Numbered from the stretch's first letter, positions 48,526 to 57,431 are shown. The stretch: 64,000 nt of DNA from JBBPZK01 sp965219175 (GCA_965219175.1 CBDCNI010000001.1:1798001-1862000); one strand, 5' to 3'. Numbers and translations are program-made. Notes: generated from the sequence alone by a model not told the origin.

Positions 48526-50769
48526 TCAAACCTCCTCGGGGTCTATATCTACTTCTACTTTAAGTTTACTATTGCCGCGAGCAATAGTACGGGCTGCGAG
48601 ACCGGCGGCCCGCGCCACCGCTGGTCGCTCCCGGCTCTTGAGTAGCACCTGCCACGATGGTTGTTTCCCGGAGCGGGCCAGAGAGACGAGATTCAATATC
48701 TCTACCTTCCAGTCCAGAGCGGGACGCAGAGTTGATTCTACCGCAAGCCGGGCGTCTCTCTCACTTCCTTGCAGTCTCAATGAGGCCATATGCGTGTAAG
48801 GCGGATAACCGAGAGAGCGACGCCTGGAAAGCTCCGCCGAGGCGAAAGAAGGATAGTCACCGCGCAATGCCGTCTGTAGGGCGTAATGTTCGGGGACGCG
48901 AGTCTGTATCAGCAAACGCGTCCGGGCCGCCTCCGTCGCCCGGTAGATCAGTCGAAACGATCTCTCCACCGCCCCGACCCTGCTCCCGAGCAGATAAGAG
49001 TCGGCGTCTGGGACGGCGACTATATCCCACTCTCGACTGAGGATGGAGCGGGCGGTGCCGACAACTATGTCGGCGTTTTCTTGCTCCCGAGACTCGGCTG
49101 TTAGGAGACCTACGGGACAGTCGAGGGCAGTGGCGATTTCCTCACGCACTCGTTCGACGGCGAAGCCGGTGGTCGCCATACGTTCGGAGCCGCAAGCCTC
49201 GCAGGAGCCAACGAATTTCTCCCGCCGGCCGCAACGGCTGCAGACGAGCAGGTTCGTCTCTCTGTGCAGGGCGAACGGCAAGTCGCAATCCGGGCAAGAA
49301 CGGACGGTCCCGCAACGGCTGCAAGAGACGGAAGTGGAGTACCCGAGCCTGTTCGAGATCACACCTACACGTTCGTCGGCTTCGACTCCCCGCCGGCAAG
49401 CGTCCAGCAGCGTAGAACTCAGCGCTGCCCCCGATCCCCTCATGTCGATGATGCGGGCCGACGGACGCTCCGAAGAGTTTCGCACCGGCAACTCATTCAA
49501 GCGGGAGTTCGCGTAGAGCTGCAGAGAAGGGGTTGGCGAGAGAAAGAGGGCAGCGGAACATTCGATCTTCGACCGCTCCAACGAGACTTCGCGGGCGTGG
49601 ATCGGCACCCCTTCGTAGCCCGGCTCCGCGCGGTAGGAATCGTTCGGCTCATCAAAAACGCAGATGACGCCAGGACGTTCCAAGGGCAAAATCGCAGCGG
49701 CACGGGTACCGACTAGGACGTCGAGGTCTCCCTCACGAGCCGCCCGATAGACCGCAGCCCGGCTCCGGCCGAGGCCGCTATGATACGGGGCTACTGTACA
49801 ACCCGCCGGCAGCGCCCGGCGCAATTCCCGGACCAGAGACTCGACAGTCTCTATCTCGGGTGCCAGTATAAGAGCCTGCCGCCCCGTCTCGACCGCTTCA
49901 CGCGCGGCTGCAACAACCGCACCCTTTTGCTCCCCGGAAGGAAGCCGCCACAGCCAGGCTCCCCCCGAGTCGAGCACCTTTTCGGCGTTACGGGTGAAAA
50001 GATCTTCGGACTGGACCTCCTCGCCGCGAGTTTGGAAGATCGGGGGCGGTTCGGGACGTTTCTCTAGCCTGGCTGCGCCGCGCCGGACCAGTTGTTTTAA
50101 GGTCGTCCTGGTTGCGCCGGTCTCTCGTAGCAACGAAGACACCGTACAACCAGAGTGATGACGCTGCATCTCTTCCAGCAACTCCCGCTGGCGGTAGGCG
50201 CGTCCCAGGTCGAGGTCCGCACCTCCATCCACCGCCCACTCCACTTTGCGACGCTCCGCGGGCGCGGGCGACAGTTCTACCCTTCCGCCTGCTTCGGCCT
50301 CTTTCAGGCCCTCGCCTCCGAGAGCGTCGAGGAGCACCCGGCGACCGATGACGCTTCCTCTTCTCCAGATCCATCCGGGAGCAGGATCCACTACCAGATA
50401 GCGTCCGGTGACGAGACCCGGAGGCAACGCGGCGCGGAGCACGGAAGACAAGGGTATCGCCGCGGCCTCCGAAACCCAGCGGCAAAGCTCGGTAGTTTGG
50501 ACGCCCGGTGAGATCTCCTCCAGCACTTCCCGCACGTCTTCCGTAGCCTTTTCACCGGCTTCGCTCCCGACACGGATCACGACGCCGAGCCTGGAGTAGC
50601 CGGAGAGAGGAACGACGACCGTTGACCCGACCCCAACCCTTTTGGCCAGACGCTCTGGAACGCGATAGCTAAAAGGCGGCAGGGCGTGCGTCGGTATCAG
50701 GAGGCTTACGAGCGCCTCGCGCGGCTTTCCGGCAGGGTCTGCTACTTGTTCGAGGACCTCTCTTTGCAA
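48526..50769 (-). CDS. priA: Primosomal PriA homologue without helicase motifs
   Basis: The 747-aa protein keeps the PriA 3'-DNA-binding domain (LLIPTHALPPFSYRVPERL), the winged helix, the eight-cysteine zinc insert (CSRCGTVRSCPDCDLPFAL, CSRCGRREKFVGSCEACG) and the C-terminal domain. The Walker A place reads LPSGEQKGA instead of GxTGSGKT, and the DEAH place reads DEPND. Actinobacterial PriA proteins are known to lack detectable helicase motifs, so this is probably an ATP-independent replication restart or DNA-binding factor. Confidence 0.88.
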   Translation of the reverse strand: MQREVLEQVADPAGKPREALVSLLIPTHALPPFSYRVPERLAKRVGVGSTVVVPLSGYSRLGVVIRVGSEAGEKATEDVREVLEEISPGVQTTELCRWVSEAAAIPLSSVLRAALPPGLVTGRYLVVDPAPGWIWRRGSVIGRRVLLDALGGEGLKEAEAGGRVELSPAPAERRKVEWAVDGGADLDLGRAYRQRELLEEMQRHHSGCTVSSLLRETGATRTTLKQLVRRGAARLEKRPEPPPIFQTRGEEVQSEDLFTRNAEKVLDSGGAWLWRLPSGEQKGAVVAAAREAVETGRQALILAPEIETVESLVRELRRALPAGCTVAPYHSGLGRSRAAVYRAAREGDLDVLVGTRAAAILPLERPGVICVFDEPNDSYRAEPGYEGVPIHAREVSLERSKIECSAALFLSPTPSLQLYANSRLNELPVRNSSERPSARIIDMRGSGAALSSTLLDACRRGVEADERVGVISNRLGYSTSVSCSRCGTVRSCPDCDLPFALHRETNLLVCSRCGRREKFVGSCEACGSERMATTGFAVERVREEIATALDCPVGLLTAESREQENADIVVGTARSILSREWDIVAVPDADSYLLGSRVGAVERSFRLIYRATEAARTRLLIQTRVPEHYALQTALRGDYPSFASAELSRRRSLGYPPYTHMASLRLQGSERDARLAVESTLRPALDWKVEILNLVSLARSGKQPSWQVLLKSRERPAVARAAGLAARTIARGNSKLKVEVDIDPEEV

Positions 50770-50778
50770 CCCGTGAGT

Positions 50779-51996
50779 TTACAGGCCGGCGGCCTGGCGC
50801 AGGGCGTCGGCGCGCGAGGTTTCCTCCCAGGTGAACCCCGGCTCGTTGCGTCCGAAATGTCCGTAGGCAGCGGTTGCCGAGTAGATGGGGCGACGCAGTT
50901 TCAGGTCTCTTATGAGAGCGCCCGGACGCAGGTCGAAGTGTTCTTCGATCAGGGAGTTCAGCGTGGACAGGTCGATGTTCTCGGTGCCGAAAGTCTCGAC
51001 CATGACGCTCTGCGGGTGGGCCACTCCTATTGCGTAGGAAATCTGGATGGTACACCTTTCGGCGAGCCCGGCCGCGACCACGTTTTTCGCGACCCAGCGG
51101 GCGGCGTAGGAGCCCGAGCGGTCGACCTTCGTCGGATCCTTGCCCGAGAAAGCGCCGCCACCGTGCGGAATAGAGCCTCCGTAGGTATCAACAATGATCT
51201 TACGTCCCGTCAAGCCCGTGTCACCCTGCGGCCCGCCGGTCACGAAACGGCCCGTCGGGTTTACCAGGATCTCGGCGCTGTTCCGGTCGAAAAATTCTTC
51301 TGGCATTACCGGCTCTATGACGGCTTCGAGGAGGTCCCCCTTTATCTCACCTTCCACGCCGTCCCGGTGCTGGGCCGAAACGAGAACTTTCTCGACCGCC
51401 ACCGGCCTCGTCCCCTCGTAGCGCACGGTGACCTGGCTCTTGCCGTCGGGCCTCAGGTAGTCGAGCATCCCGGTCTTGCGCACCTCGGTCAGACGCCGCG
51501 TGAGAGCGTGGGCCAGGGTTATAGGCAGCGGCATCAGGCTCTCGGTCTCCCGGCAAGCGTAGCCAAACATCATCCCCTGATCTCCGGCCCCGATCTCATT
51601 GATCTCCTCGTCGCTGGCGTGATCCACACCCTGCGCGATATCCCCGGATTGCGGGTCTATGGAGGTCATAACGCCGCAAGTCTCGGCGTCGAAACCGAAC
51701 TTAGCCCGTGTATAGCCGATCTCGGAGATCTTCTTTCTAACCAGCGTCGGGATATCCACGTAGGTCGTAGTGGTGATCTCCCCAGCCACCATCACAAGTC
51801 CGGTTGTAACGAGCGTCTCACAGGCTACCCGGCTCATCGGATCGTCGGCGAGCGCCGCGTCCAATATAGAGTCGGAGATTTGATCCGCTATCTTATCCGG
51901 ATGTCCTTCGGTCACCGACTCGGAGGTGAAAAGGTGCGAAGTTTGCGCACCGGATCCCTCCCGAACCGCAGGCCCCGACAAAGTTTTCTCCGACAT
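50779..51996 (-). CDS. metK: S-adenosylmethionine synthetase
   Basis: Makes SAM from Met and ATP. The 405-aa enzyme shows FTSESVTEGHPDKIADQISD, GAGDQGMMFGYA and GGGAFSGKDPTKVDRS, the family signatures. It lies one base after the coaBC stop in the mihF-to-fmt cluster. Confidence 0.97.
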   Translation of the reverse strand: MSEKTLSGPAVREGSGAQTSHLFTSESVTEGHPDKIADQISDSILDAALADDPMSRVACETLVTTGLVMVAGEITTTTYVDIPTLVRKKISEIGYTRAKFGFDAETCGVMTSIDPQSGDIAQGVDHASDEEINEIGAGDQGMMFGYACRETESLMPLPITLAHALTRRLTEVRKTGMLDYLRPDGKSQVTVRYEGTRPVAVEKVLVSAQHRDGVEGEIKGDLLEAVIEPVMPEEFFDRNSAEILVNPTGRFVTGGPQGDTGLTGRKIIVDTYGGSIPHGGGAFSGKDPTKVDRSGSYAARWVAKNVVAAGLAERCTIQISYAIGVAHPQSVMVETFGTENIDLSTLNSLIEEHFDLRPGALIRDLKLRRPIYSATAAYGHFGRNEPGFTWEETSRADALRQAAGL

Positions 51997-51997
51997 G

Positions 51998-53071
51998 CTA
52001 CCTCCGCTTCTCCTCGTTTATTTCCTGTACCACTACGTCAAGGATAGCGCGAGCTACCTCTTCTTTTCTAGTCCTCGGTACGAACCGTTCCTCTTCACGC
52101 CCGACCACGTAAACTTCATTCTCGTCGGCGCCAAAGCCTATTCCAGACTGCGAAATATCATTTCCCACGACCAAGTCTATGCTTTTGGAGCGAAGTTTCT
52201 CGCGCGCGTCACCGACCGGGTCTCCGTGCGTCGCGGCGAATCCTACCATAAAGAGACCCGGATTCTCCTCCCTGACACCCTTCAATATATCCTCGGTAGA
52301 CTCGAACTCGATAGTCAATCGCTCCTTGCGACGGATCTTCTCTTGCGCGGGAGATACCGGCGTGAAGTCCGAGACCGCAGCCGCCATCACGAGTACATCC
52401 GCCTCTCCAGCCTGCCGACTCACCTCTTCGCGCAACTCCCGAAAAGTTTCGACGGGAAGCCAACTCACCCCCGGCTCGACTGCATCCACGTTCGCCGCGA
52501 CGACAGTAACATCGGCCCCCATCCGCGCAGCCTCGCGGGCAACCGCCGTTCCCATCTTCCCCGAAGAACGGTTGCCGACGAAACGAACGCTGTCTATCGG
52601 CTCCCTCGTCCCCCCAGCCGTAACCAGAACCCGAACCCCGCTCAAAGCACCGCCAAGCTTGCCCAGCGCCGCAGCCGAGATCTCACCAACCGAAGCTATC
52701 TTCCCTTCATCCCCACCAATCATCAGAACTCCGTCATCCCGCAAAATCTCCAGGTTTCTCCTGACTGCCGGATGCGACGCCGTCCACCTATCCATCTCCG
52801 GACACATTATTGTATTATGTGTTTGTGGTCTCAAACCGTGTGAGAGTTCGGCCAGATCCGGCGGACCGGCTGGGATGAAGACTTCGATCTCGGGTTGGCT
52901 TGTCGGTGTTTCGACCACGTTCCCCGAGCCTGCAAAAGAAGCTGGTCCGATGAAAAGTGTGGTCCGGGGAGCTAGATTTATTTCGACTTCCTGGCCGGCG
53001 GAGGAGAGTTGGCGGGCGACCTCCGGCGCTGATAGGGCTCCGGGTCCGGGTCCGACCGAAAGTAGGATCAA
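51998..53071 (-). CDS. coaBC: CoaBC with intact CoaB and degenerate CoaC half
   Basis: The C-terminal phosphopantothenoylcysteine synthetase (CoaB) is intact: GGTREPIDSVRFVGNRSSGKMGTA, AAAVSDFTP, the KIRRKE lysine region and NDISQSGIGF. The N-terminal decarboxylase (CoaC) half (about 1-125) is shortened and lacks key parts: the GGIAAYK-type flavin loop reads GPGPGAL, the catalytic His region is gone, PAMN reads PEMD, and no Cys remains in the flap. So only ligation to 4'-phosphopantothenoylcysteine is expected. A CATAATAC motif lies inside the degenerate part. Confidence 0.88.
   Translation of the reverse strand: MILLSVGPGPGALSAPEVARQLSSAGQEVEINLAPRTTLFIGPASFAGSGNVVETPTSQPEIEVFIPAGPPDLAELSHGLRPQTHNTIMCPEMDRWTASHPAVRRNLEILRDDGVLMIGGDEGKIASVGEISAAALGKLGGALSGVRVLVTAGGTREPIDSVRFVGNRSSGKMGTAVAREAARMGADVTVVAANVDAVEPGVSWLPVETFRELREEVSRQAGEADVLVMAAAVSDFTPVSPAQEKIRRKERLTIEFESTEDILKGVREENPGLFMVGFAATHGDPVGDAREKLRSKSIDLVVGNDISQSGIGFGADENEVYVVGREEERFVPRTRKEEVARAILDVVVQEINEEKRR
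52812..52819 (-). repeat. CATAATAC motif, copy 6 (in coaBC)
   Basis: GTATTATG on plus, read in coaBC as CAT AAT ACA (His-Asn-Thr, unusual codons). Flanks: 52751-52810 has 22 C and 12 G; 52821-52880 has 23 G and 13 C. Confidence 0.6.
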
Positions 53072-53104
53072 GGCCGCCGACCCGGACGCGATGCCCGGTT
53101 TTCT

Positions 53105-53536
53105 CTAGGCCGCGCCCTGGCCCTCCGAGCTTTCAGCCTCTTCTTCCACGGCTTCGGCTTCGACGACCTCGGCTTCGACGACCTCGGCTTCGACGGCTTC
53201 CGCTTCAACATCGGCGGTTTCGGATTCCAGGGTATCCACGTCGGTTTGGAGAACGGTCTCTTCCTGTTCAACTATCTCTTGTTCGGGTGTATCTAGGTCT
53301 CTGGGCGCCTTGAAAGTGACTTCCAGCTTGTCGGCCCGGAGCTCTTCTATGGCGATGGTGAGGGGGTGCTGGGATTGGGTGTGGACCTGCGGACCCGGTA
53401 TACCCAGCGAATCGTTGAGGCCGAGGGTAGCGGTGTATTCATTGATCTGACGCGCCCTCTTGGCTCCGGCGATCGCCACGCCGTAGCGGGAGTCCACTTT
53501 CTCCAGCAGTTCATCTATCTTGAGGTCATTCAGCAT
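53105..53536 (-). CDS. rpoZ: RNA polymerase omega subunit with acidic repeat tail
   Basis: Omega helps assemble RNA polymerase. The N-terminal part matches (IDELLEKVDSRYGVAIAGAKRARQIN, then HPLTIAIEELRADKL). At 143 aa it is longer than the usual 70-110 because of a C-terminal acidic tail with repeats of V-E-A-E-V, encoded by a 15-bp tandem repeat. Gmk overlaps its start by 11 bases. Confidence 0.9.
   Translation of the reverse strand: MLNDLKIDELLEKVDSRYGVAIAGAKRARQINEYTATLGLNDSLGIPGPQVHTQSQHPLTIAIEELRADKLEVTFKAPRDLDTPEQEIVEQEETVLQTDVDTLESETADVEAEAVEAEVVEAEVVEAEAVEEEAESSEGQGAA
53156..53185 (-). repeat. 15-bp tandem repeat in the rpoZ tail
   Basis: GGCTTCGACGACCTC occurs twice perfectly (53156-53170, 53171-53185), flanked by diverged copies on both sides. 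It encodes the E-V-V-E-A repeats of the omega tail and keeps frame. Confidence 0.75.
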
Positions 53537-54101
53537 TATTTTCTCCAGTCACGATCTTAGTCAGTGTGTCTATCATATCTCTACGGGCCTGCTCGCGTTC
53601 GCCGTTGACGATTTCGTAGTCGAATTCTTCGCGAGCCGAAACCTCGGTGACGGCGGTCGTCATCCTCGCTTCGACCGAGTCCGACGTCTCGGTGGCACGG
53701 TTTTCGAGGCGGCGACGGGTCTCCTCCAGAGACGGAGCCCGGACGAAGACCATCTTCGCCTCCGGTCTCTTGTCGTGCACCATTCTAGCGCCCTGCAACT
53801 CGATCTCCAAGATCACCGACCGGCCACTCTCTATGGCTTCCTCGACTTTCTGCTCCGGGGTTCCGTAGAGGTTGCCGGAGTATCCGGCCCATTCGAGGAA
53901 CTTTCCTTCCTCGATCCAACGCTCGAACTTCTCACGGGAGAGAAAGATGTAGTCTCTGCCGTCTACTTCTCCGTTGCGAGGCGCGCGCGTGGTTGCGGAT
54001 ACGGAGTAGGCTAGCTGCGGAATGGCGGATAGGGCAGCCTGTATTAGGGTAGATTTTCCGGCCCCGGAAGGCCCCGAAACGACGATCAAACTTCCTGGCA
54101 A
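53526..54101 (-). CDS. gmk: Guanylate kinase
   Basis: Converts GMP to GDP. The 191-aa enzyme shows P-loop LIVVSGPSGAGKSTLIQAAL, SATTRAPRNGEVDGRDYIFLS and the EWAGYSGNLYGTP segment. It overlaps mihF by 16 bases. Confidence 0.95.
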   Translation of the reverse strand: MPGSLIVVSGPSGAGKSTLIQAALSAIPQLAYSVSATTRAPRNGEVDGRDYIFLSREKFERWIEEGKFLEWAGYSGNLYGTPEQKVEEAIESGRSVILEIELQGARMVHDKRPEAKMVFVRAPSLEETRRRLENRATETSDSVEARMTTAVTEVSAREEFDYEIVNGEREQARRDMIDTLTKIVTGENNAE

Positions 54102-54409
54102 CCCAGAACTCCTATCAGACGGTCCCGCTGTCCGTGAGTCAGGCCCACGAGCGTCTTAGCCCGGCTGATACCGGCCTCTCTCAGTATCCGCGTTACTTTT
54201 ATACGCCCCGTACCACGCAGGGCGAGAAGCATCTCCTCGACTTTCGCGCCTTTCAACTCCTCGGAAGGGTCCATGAGCAAATCGTAGATGTCGAGGTCTC
54301 CGCTTTTGAGGTCTCGCTTGGCGTCGGCGCGGGCGAAGCGGATCCGGTTCGCTTCTTGCAAAGCGCTCCGGCGCTCTTGAGAAGTTCGTTCTGGGGCTCG
54401 CCTCAACAT
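54086..54409 (-). CDS. mihF: Actinobacterial integration host factor (mIHF type)
   Basis: Nucleoid-associated DNA-bending protein, 107 aa. The conserved C-terminal helical domain KVEEMLLALRGTGRIKVTRILREAGI followed by LVGLTHGQRDRLIGVLG is the mIHF helix-two-turn-helix. ATG 54409 is favoured because a consensus TATAAT at 54424-54419 would start transcription about 3 bases before it. Gene order mihF-gmk-rpoZ is a hallmark of actinobacteria. Confidence 0.92.
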   Translation of the reverse strand: MLRRAPERTSQERRSALQEANRIRFARADAKRDLKSGDLDIYDLLMDPSEELKGAKVEEMLLALRGTGRIKVTRILREAGISRAKTLVGLTHGQRDRLIGVLGCQEV

Positions 54410-54418
54410 CGGTAGATG

Positions 54419-54424
54419 ATTATA
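54419..54424 (-). promoter_or_regulatory. mihF -10 element (TATAAT), near-leaderless
   Basis: Perfect TATAAT on the minus strand, placing the start near 54412 against ATG 54409. The -35 region (about 54441-54447) has only a weak match (GTTACG or TTACGA). Confidence 0.55.
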
Positions 54425-54500
54425 ACATTGCCCCCGTTCGTCGTAACGACGTTTGATGTATCCACCTGGGCGCGTCTCGCCTTCGGCGCTATCGCGAGGG

Positions 54501-54506
54501 TACAAT
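54501..54506 (+). promoter_or_regulatory. -10 element TACAAT before a leaderless leader ORF
   Basis: TACAAT places +1 at 54513, exactly the A of an ATG that opens a 22-codon frame ahead of the MFS gene. No -35 consensus is visible at the right spacing. Confidence 0.45.
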
Positions 54507-54512
54507 CAGGCC

Positions 54513-54581
54513 ATGTTTTGGGCAGGAAACGCGCCGGACGCCCGGATCGACCAGTACATCCTCTCCGTGACTTCATGTTGA
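54513..54581 (+). CDS. Possible 22-aa leader peptide of the MFS gene
   Basis: ATG-TTT-TGG... encodes MFWAGNAPDARIDQYILSVTSC and stops at TGA 54579-54581, overlapping the MFS start (ATGTTGA). With the leaderless promoter it would supply ribosomes to the MFS start, which has no Shine-Dalgarno sequence. Supported only by layout. Confidence 0.4.
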   Translation: MFWAGNAPDARIDQYILSVTSC

Positions 54582-55753
54582 AGCAACCGGGAAGCGCGAC
54601 ACGATTGACTCTGGCCGGTTTCCTGGCTATCGCAGTAGCTTTCGGCCCCGCGCGTAACGGCTTCGGGTTGTTCCTGCCCGAGTTTCGCGACGAGTTCGGT
54701 CTGGGGGTCGAGGCCTCTGGCTTTATAGCGAGCGGGCTACAAGCAGGTTACTTGATAGCTCTGTGCGTGGCAGGATTTTTGGCCGCGAAGTCCGGCCCGA
54801 GGCTCCTGATAGTAGTGGGCGGGCTGTGCGCCGGTGTGGGCATGACGCTTGTCGCCCTCTCACCAAATACGGCCGTACTTTGCGTGGGAATCATACTTGC
54901 CGGCACGAGCGCCGGGTGGTCGTGGGCGCCGTACAACGATGCGGCGGATCTCATGGTGTCCCCACCTCTTCGAGGCAGGGTCCTCTCTATAATAAGCACG
55001 GGTACCACCTTTGGCATCCTGGTTGCGGGGCTGATCGCGCTCGCGGCAGGTTCCGGCTGGCGAACCGGGTGGTTGATCTTCGCCGGGGCCGCCGGTACCG
55101 CCACGATAATAAACGCACTCGTCTTGAGCAGTGGTGGACACAAGTCAACACCCGTCTCCAACAGCGATGCCTCGTCGGTTGCAAGTCATCGAAGAAACAA
55201 CTTGTTGCGGCGAGTTGGAGCCAGGCCACTCTTCTCCGCAGCGTTTGTCTACGGGCTTATCAGCGCCTTCTACTGGTCTTTTTCGGTCGACTTCGTAGAG
55301 CGGTCGGGTAGTCTCCCGGCAGGAGCTGGACCGGCCTTCTTCGTCGTGTTGGGCGTTGCGGGTTTCTTGGGTCTGTTTGCAGCGGAGTTGGTAAATCGCC
55401 TGGGTGTTCGTCGGATGCTCTCAAGTATCTTCGGGACGTTTGGCGTGGCCGCTTTTCTGTTGGGCGCGTTTCCCGCAACGCTTCCAGCGGTGGTCTCATC
55501 GGCAGCCCTCTACGGTGCAAACGTGATGGTCATGAGCGCCTTGCTGGCGATGTGGAGCTCGGCCATTTTCCCGGAGCAACCCGCAACCGGCTTCTCCGTA
55601 ACGCTTTTCTTCTTCGGAGTCGGCAGCATCCTCGGGCCGGCGCTGCTCGGCTTGCTGGGGGGCGCATTTGGCATAGGGAGCGCGTTCCTGGTTTCCGCCG
55701 TTTTAGCCCTTCTGGCAACCCGGATCAAACCGGGCAAAACCTCCCTGCCGTGA
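54575..55753 (+). CDS. Major facilitator superfamily transporter
   Basis: A 392-aa permease with 12 predicted helices, beginning LTLAGFLAIAVAFGPARNGFGLFLP and with the loop motif SPPLRGRVLSIISTG typical of MFS loop 2-3/4-5. Substrate unknown; it resembles CynX/YbfB-like permeases. The only plus-strand gene right of 13 kb, divergent from mihF and convergent with pyrD. ATG 54575 starts the conserved part; the upstream in-frame region overlaps the mihF promoter and is not convincing. Confidence 0.8.
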   Translation: MLKQPGSATRLTLAGFLAIAVAFGPARNGFGLFLPEFRDEFGLGVEASGFIASGLQAGYLIALCVAGFLAAKSGPRLLIVVGGLCAGVGMTLVALSPNTAVLCVGIILAGTSAGWSWAPYNDAADLMVSPPLRGRVLSIISTGTTFGILVAGLIALAAGSGWRTGWLIFAGAAGTATIINALVLSSGGHKSTPVSNSDASSVASHRRNNLLRRVGARPLFSAAFVYGLISAFYWSFSVDFVERSGSLPAGAGPAFFVVLGVAGFLGLFAAELVNRLGVRRMLSSIFGTFGVAAFLLGAFPATLPAVVSSAALYGANVMVMSALLAMWSSAIFPEQPATGFSVTLFFFGVGSILGPALLGLLGGAFGIGSAFLVSAVLALLATRIKPGKTSLP

Positions 55754-55791
55754 GCCGTACCCTGACCGGGAGAAATTCGCCGATGTCTATT

Positions 55792-56676
55792 TTATCCCAA
55801 ATTCGTTGTGAGCTCGCAAGCGTCGAGGCCCATTTCCTTCAGGTAGGAGGAGAATTCTTTCAGTATTTGGCGCGGTTCCCGGACGAAGCTCGCGGCCCCG
55901 ATTTGTACCGCCGTGGCCCCGGCGAGCATAAATTCGGCGACGTCCAATCCCCGTGAGACGCCGCCGCAGCCGATCACTGGTACGTTGACGGCTCGCGACG
56001 CATCGTAGACTGCTCGCAGGGCGACTGGCTTTATCGCGGGTCCCGAGAGGCCGCCGCGCACGAAGACCTTCCTCTCCCAGGGGTCAATCGTGAGGGCGGA
56101 GATGGTGTTGATGAGGGTCAGCGCGTCGGCCCCGGCTTTTTCGGCGGCGAGTGCGTTCTCGACGGCGTTCTCGCTGGCTAATTTGGCGAGTAGTAGTTTG
56201 TCCGGCAACGTTTTTCGGCAGGCGGCGACGACTTCTCCGACGCTTCCTGGGATCGCGCAGAAAGTGGCTCCGGCGTGCTCCACGTTCGGACAGGAGAGGT
56301 TTAGTTCGACGGCTGTTACCCGGCTATCCGTGGAGAGTTGTCTGCACAGTAGGGCGAAGTCTTCGGCGGTATCAGCGGCGACGGAGACGATTATAGGCCG
56401 GCCGACGTCGAAAGCATCGAGGTCTTTTAGGAAGCGGGCGATGCCGGGGTTCTGGAGACCGATGGTGTTGATCATGCCGGACGAGACCTCCGCTATCCGG
56501 GGCGGCGGGTTGCCGGCTCGCGGCTCCGGGGTGACGGTCTTCGGCACGATGGCTCCATAAGCCGCCGCCACATCCCCCACAATTTCTTTAGAGAGCGTCC
56601 CGGCGGCGGGCATCAGCGGGTTCGCCAGCAGGACGCCGCAGAGTTCCACTCCGAGCCGCGAGGTTCGGGCTACCAA
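55792..56676 (-). CDS. pyrD: Dihydroorotate dehydrogenase, class 1B catalytic subunit
   Basis: Oxidises dihydroorotate to orotate, with PyrK passing electrons to NAD. The 294-aa protein shows GVLLANPLMPAAGTLS, the catalytic-Cys region LNLSCPNVEHAGATFC, and the FMN-binding GCGGVSRGLDVAEFMLAGATAVQIGAA in parts. It overlaps pyrK by 7 bases and is the last gene of the operon. No strong terminator was seen in the 38 bases before the converging MFS gene. Confidence 0.94.
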   Translation of the reverse strand: MVARTSRLGVELCGVLLANPLMPAAGTLSKEIVGDVAAAYGAIVPKTVTPEPRAGNPPPRIAEVSSGMINTIGLQNPGIARFLKDLDAFDVGRPIIVSVAADTAEDFALLCRQLSTDSRVTAVELNLSCPNVEHAGATFCAIPGSVGEVVAACRKTLPDKLLLAKLASENAVENALAAEKAGADALTLINTISALTIDPWERKVFVRGGLSGPAIKPVALRAVYDASRAVNVPVIGCGGVSRGLDVAEFMLAGATAVQIGAASFVREPRQILKEFSSYLKEMGLDACELTTNLG

Positions 56677-57431
56677 GCGAGCGCCTCAGCATCGAAGACC
56701 GGGCCGTCGACACAGGCTCTGGCATAGGTTCGCTCCCCTGCCCTCCACACCGGGACGGCGCAACCGTAGCAGGAACCGACGGCGCAGGCCATCCGTTCGC
56801 GTACAGCCAACTGCGCCGGAACCATGTTCAGGGTTGCTTCTCTTACCGACGACAGTGTCTCGGAAGTTCCGCTCGCGTACAGAGCACGGTAACGTGAGAG
56901 ATCTCCCATACTTTTCAGCAAGGCGCGGGGCGCTTCTTGGCCCTCGTTTGTACGCACGAAGGTGGCCGTTGGGTATGCTTTAGAGATCCAGGCGGCGTAG
57001 GCTTCGGGCGCGGAGGCGGGAATCTCAAGATACAGATCTCGGGGAATATCGAGGAGGCTCAGGTTTCTGGAGAGGAGCTTGAGCGGTGAGACCCAGACAC
57101 CCCCACCGACGAGCGCGACGGGTCCGTCCACGTTGAGACCAAACCCCCGCCCCAGCGGCGCGCTGACCGATACGTGGCTGCTTTCTTCGGCGAGAAGCGC
57201 CGTCCCGCGTCCCCGAACCTCGAAAAGCAGGCTAACCTCACCATCGGCGTAGTCGTGAACGAAGAGCGGCCGGGAGAGGAACGGGTCGAGCGTAGAGGCC
57301 GAAGCTGAAAGCGTAGTCCTGACCATAACGAACTGCCCCGGACGCGGCTTGTCTCCGGTCCAGCGGTAACGGATGAGGGTGTGGTTGCCGAACTTCTCGC
57401 GGTCCAGAACCTCTGCCTGGTAGAGCTTCAC
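56670..57431 (-). CDS. pyrK: Dihydroorotate dehydrogenase electron transfer subunit
   Basis: FAD and 2Fe-2S protein (253 aa) that couples PyrD to NAD. The ferredoxin-reductase-like part has PRPGQFVMVR; the C-terminal cluster motif is CAVGSCYGC with a later Cys in ARACVDGPVF. GTG 57431 overlaps the carB stop (GTGA); the longer open frame upstream lies within carB. Confidence 0.92.
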   Translation of the reverse strand: MKLYQAEVLDREKFGNHTLIRYRWTGDKPRPGQFVMVRTTLSASASTLDPFLSRPLFVHDYADGEVSLLFEVRGRGTALLAEESSHVSVSAPLGRGFGLNVDGPVALVGGGVWVSPLKLLSRNLSLLDIPRDLYLEIPASAPEAYAAWISKAYPTATFVRTNEGQEAPRALLKSMGDLSRYRALYASGTSETLSSVREATLNMVPAQLAVRERMACAVGSCYGCAVPVWRAGERTYARACVDGPVFDAEALAW

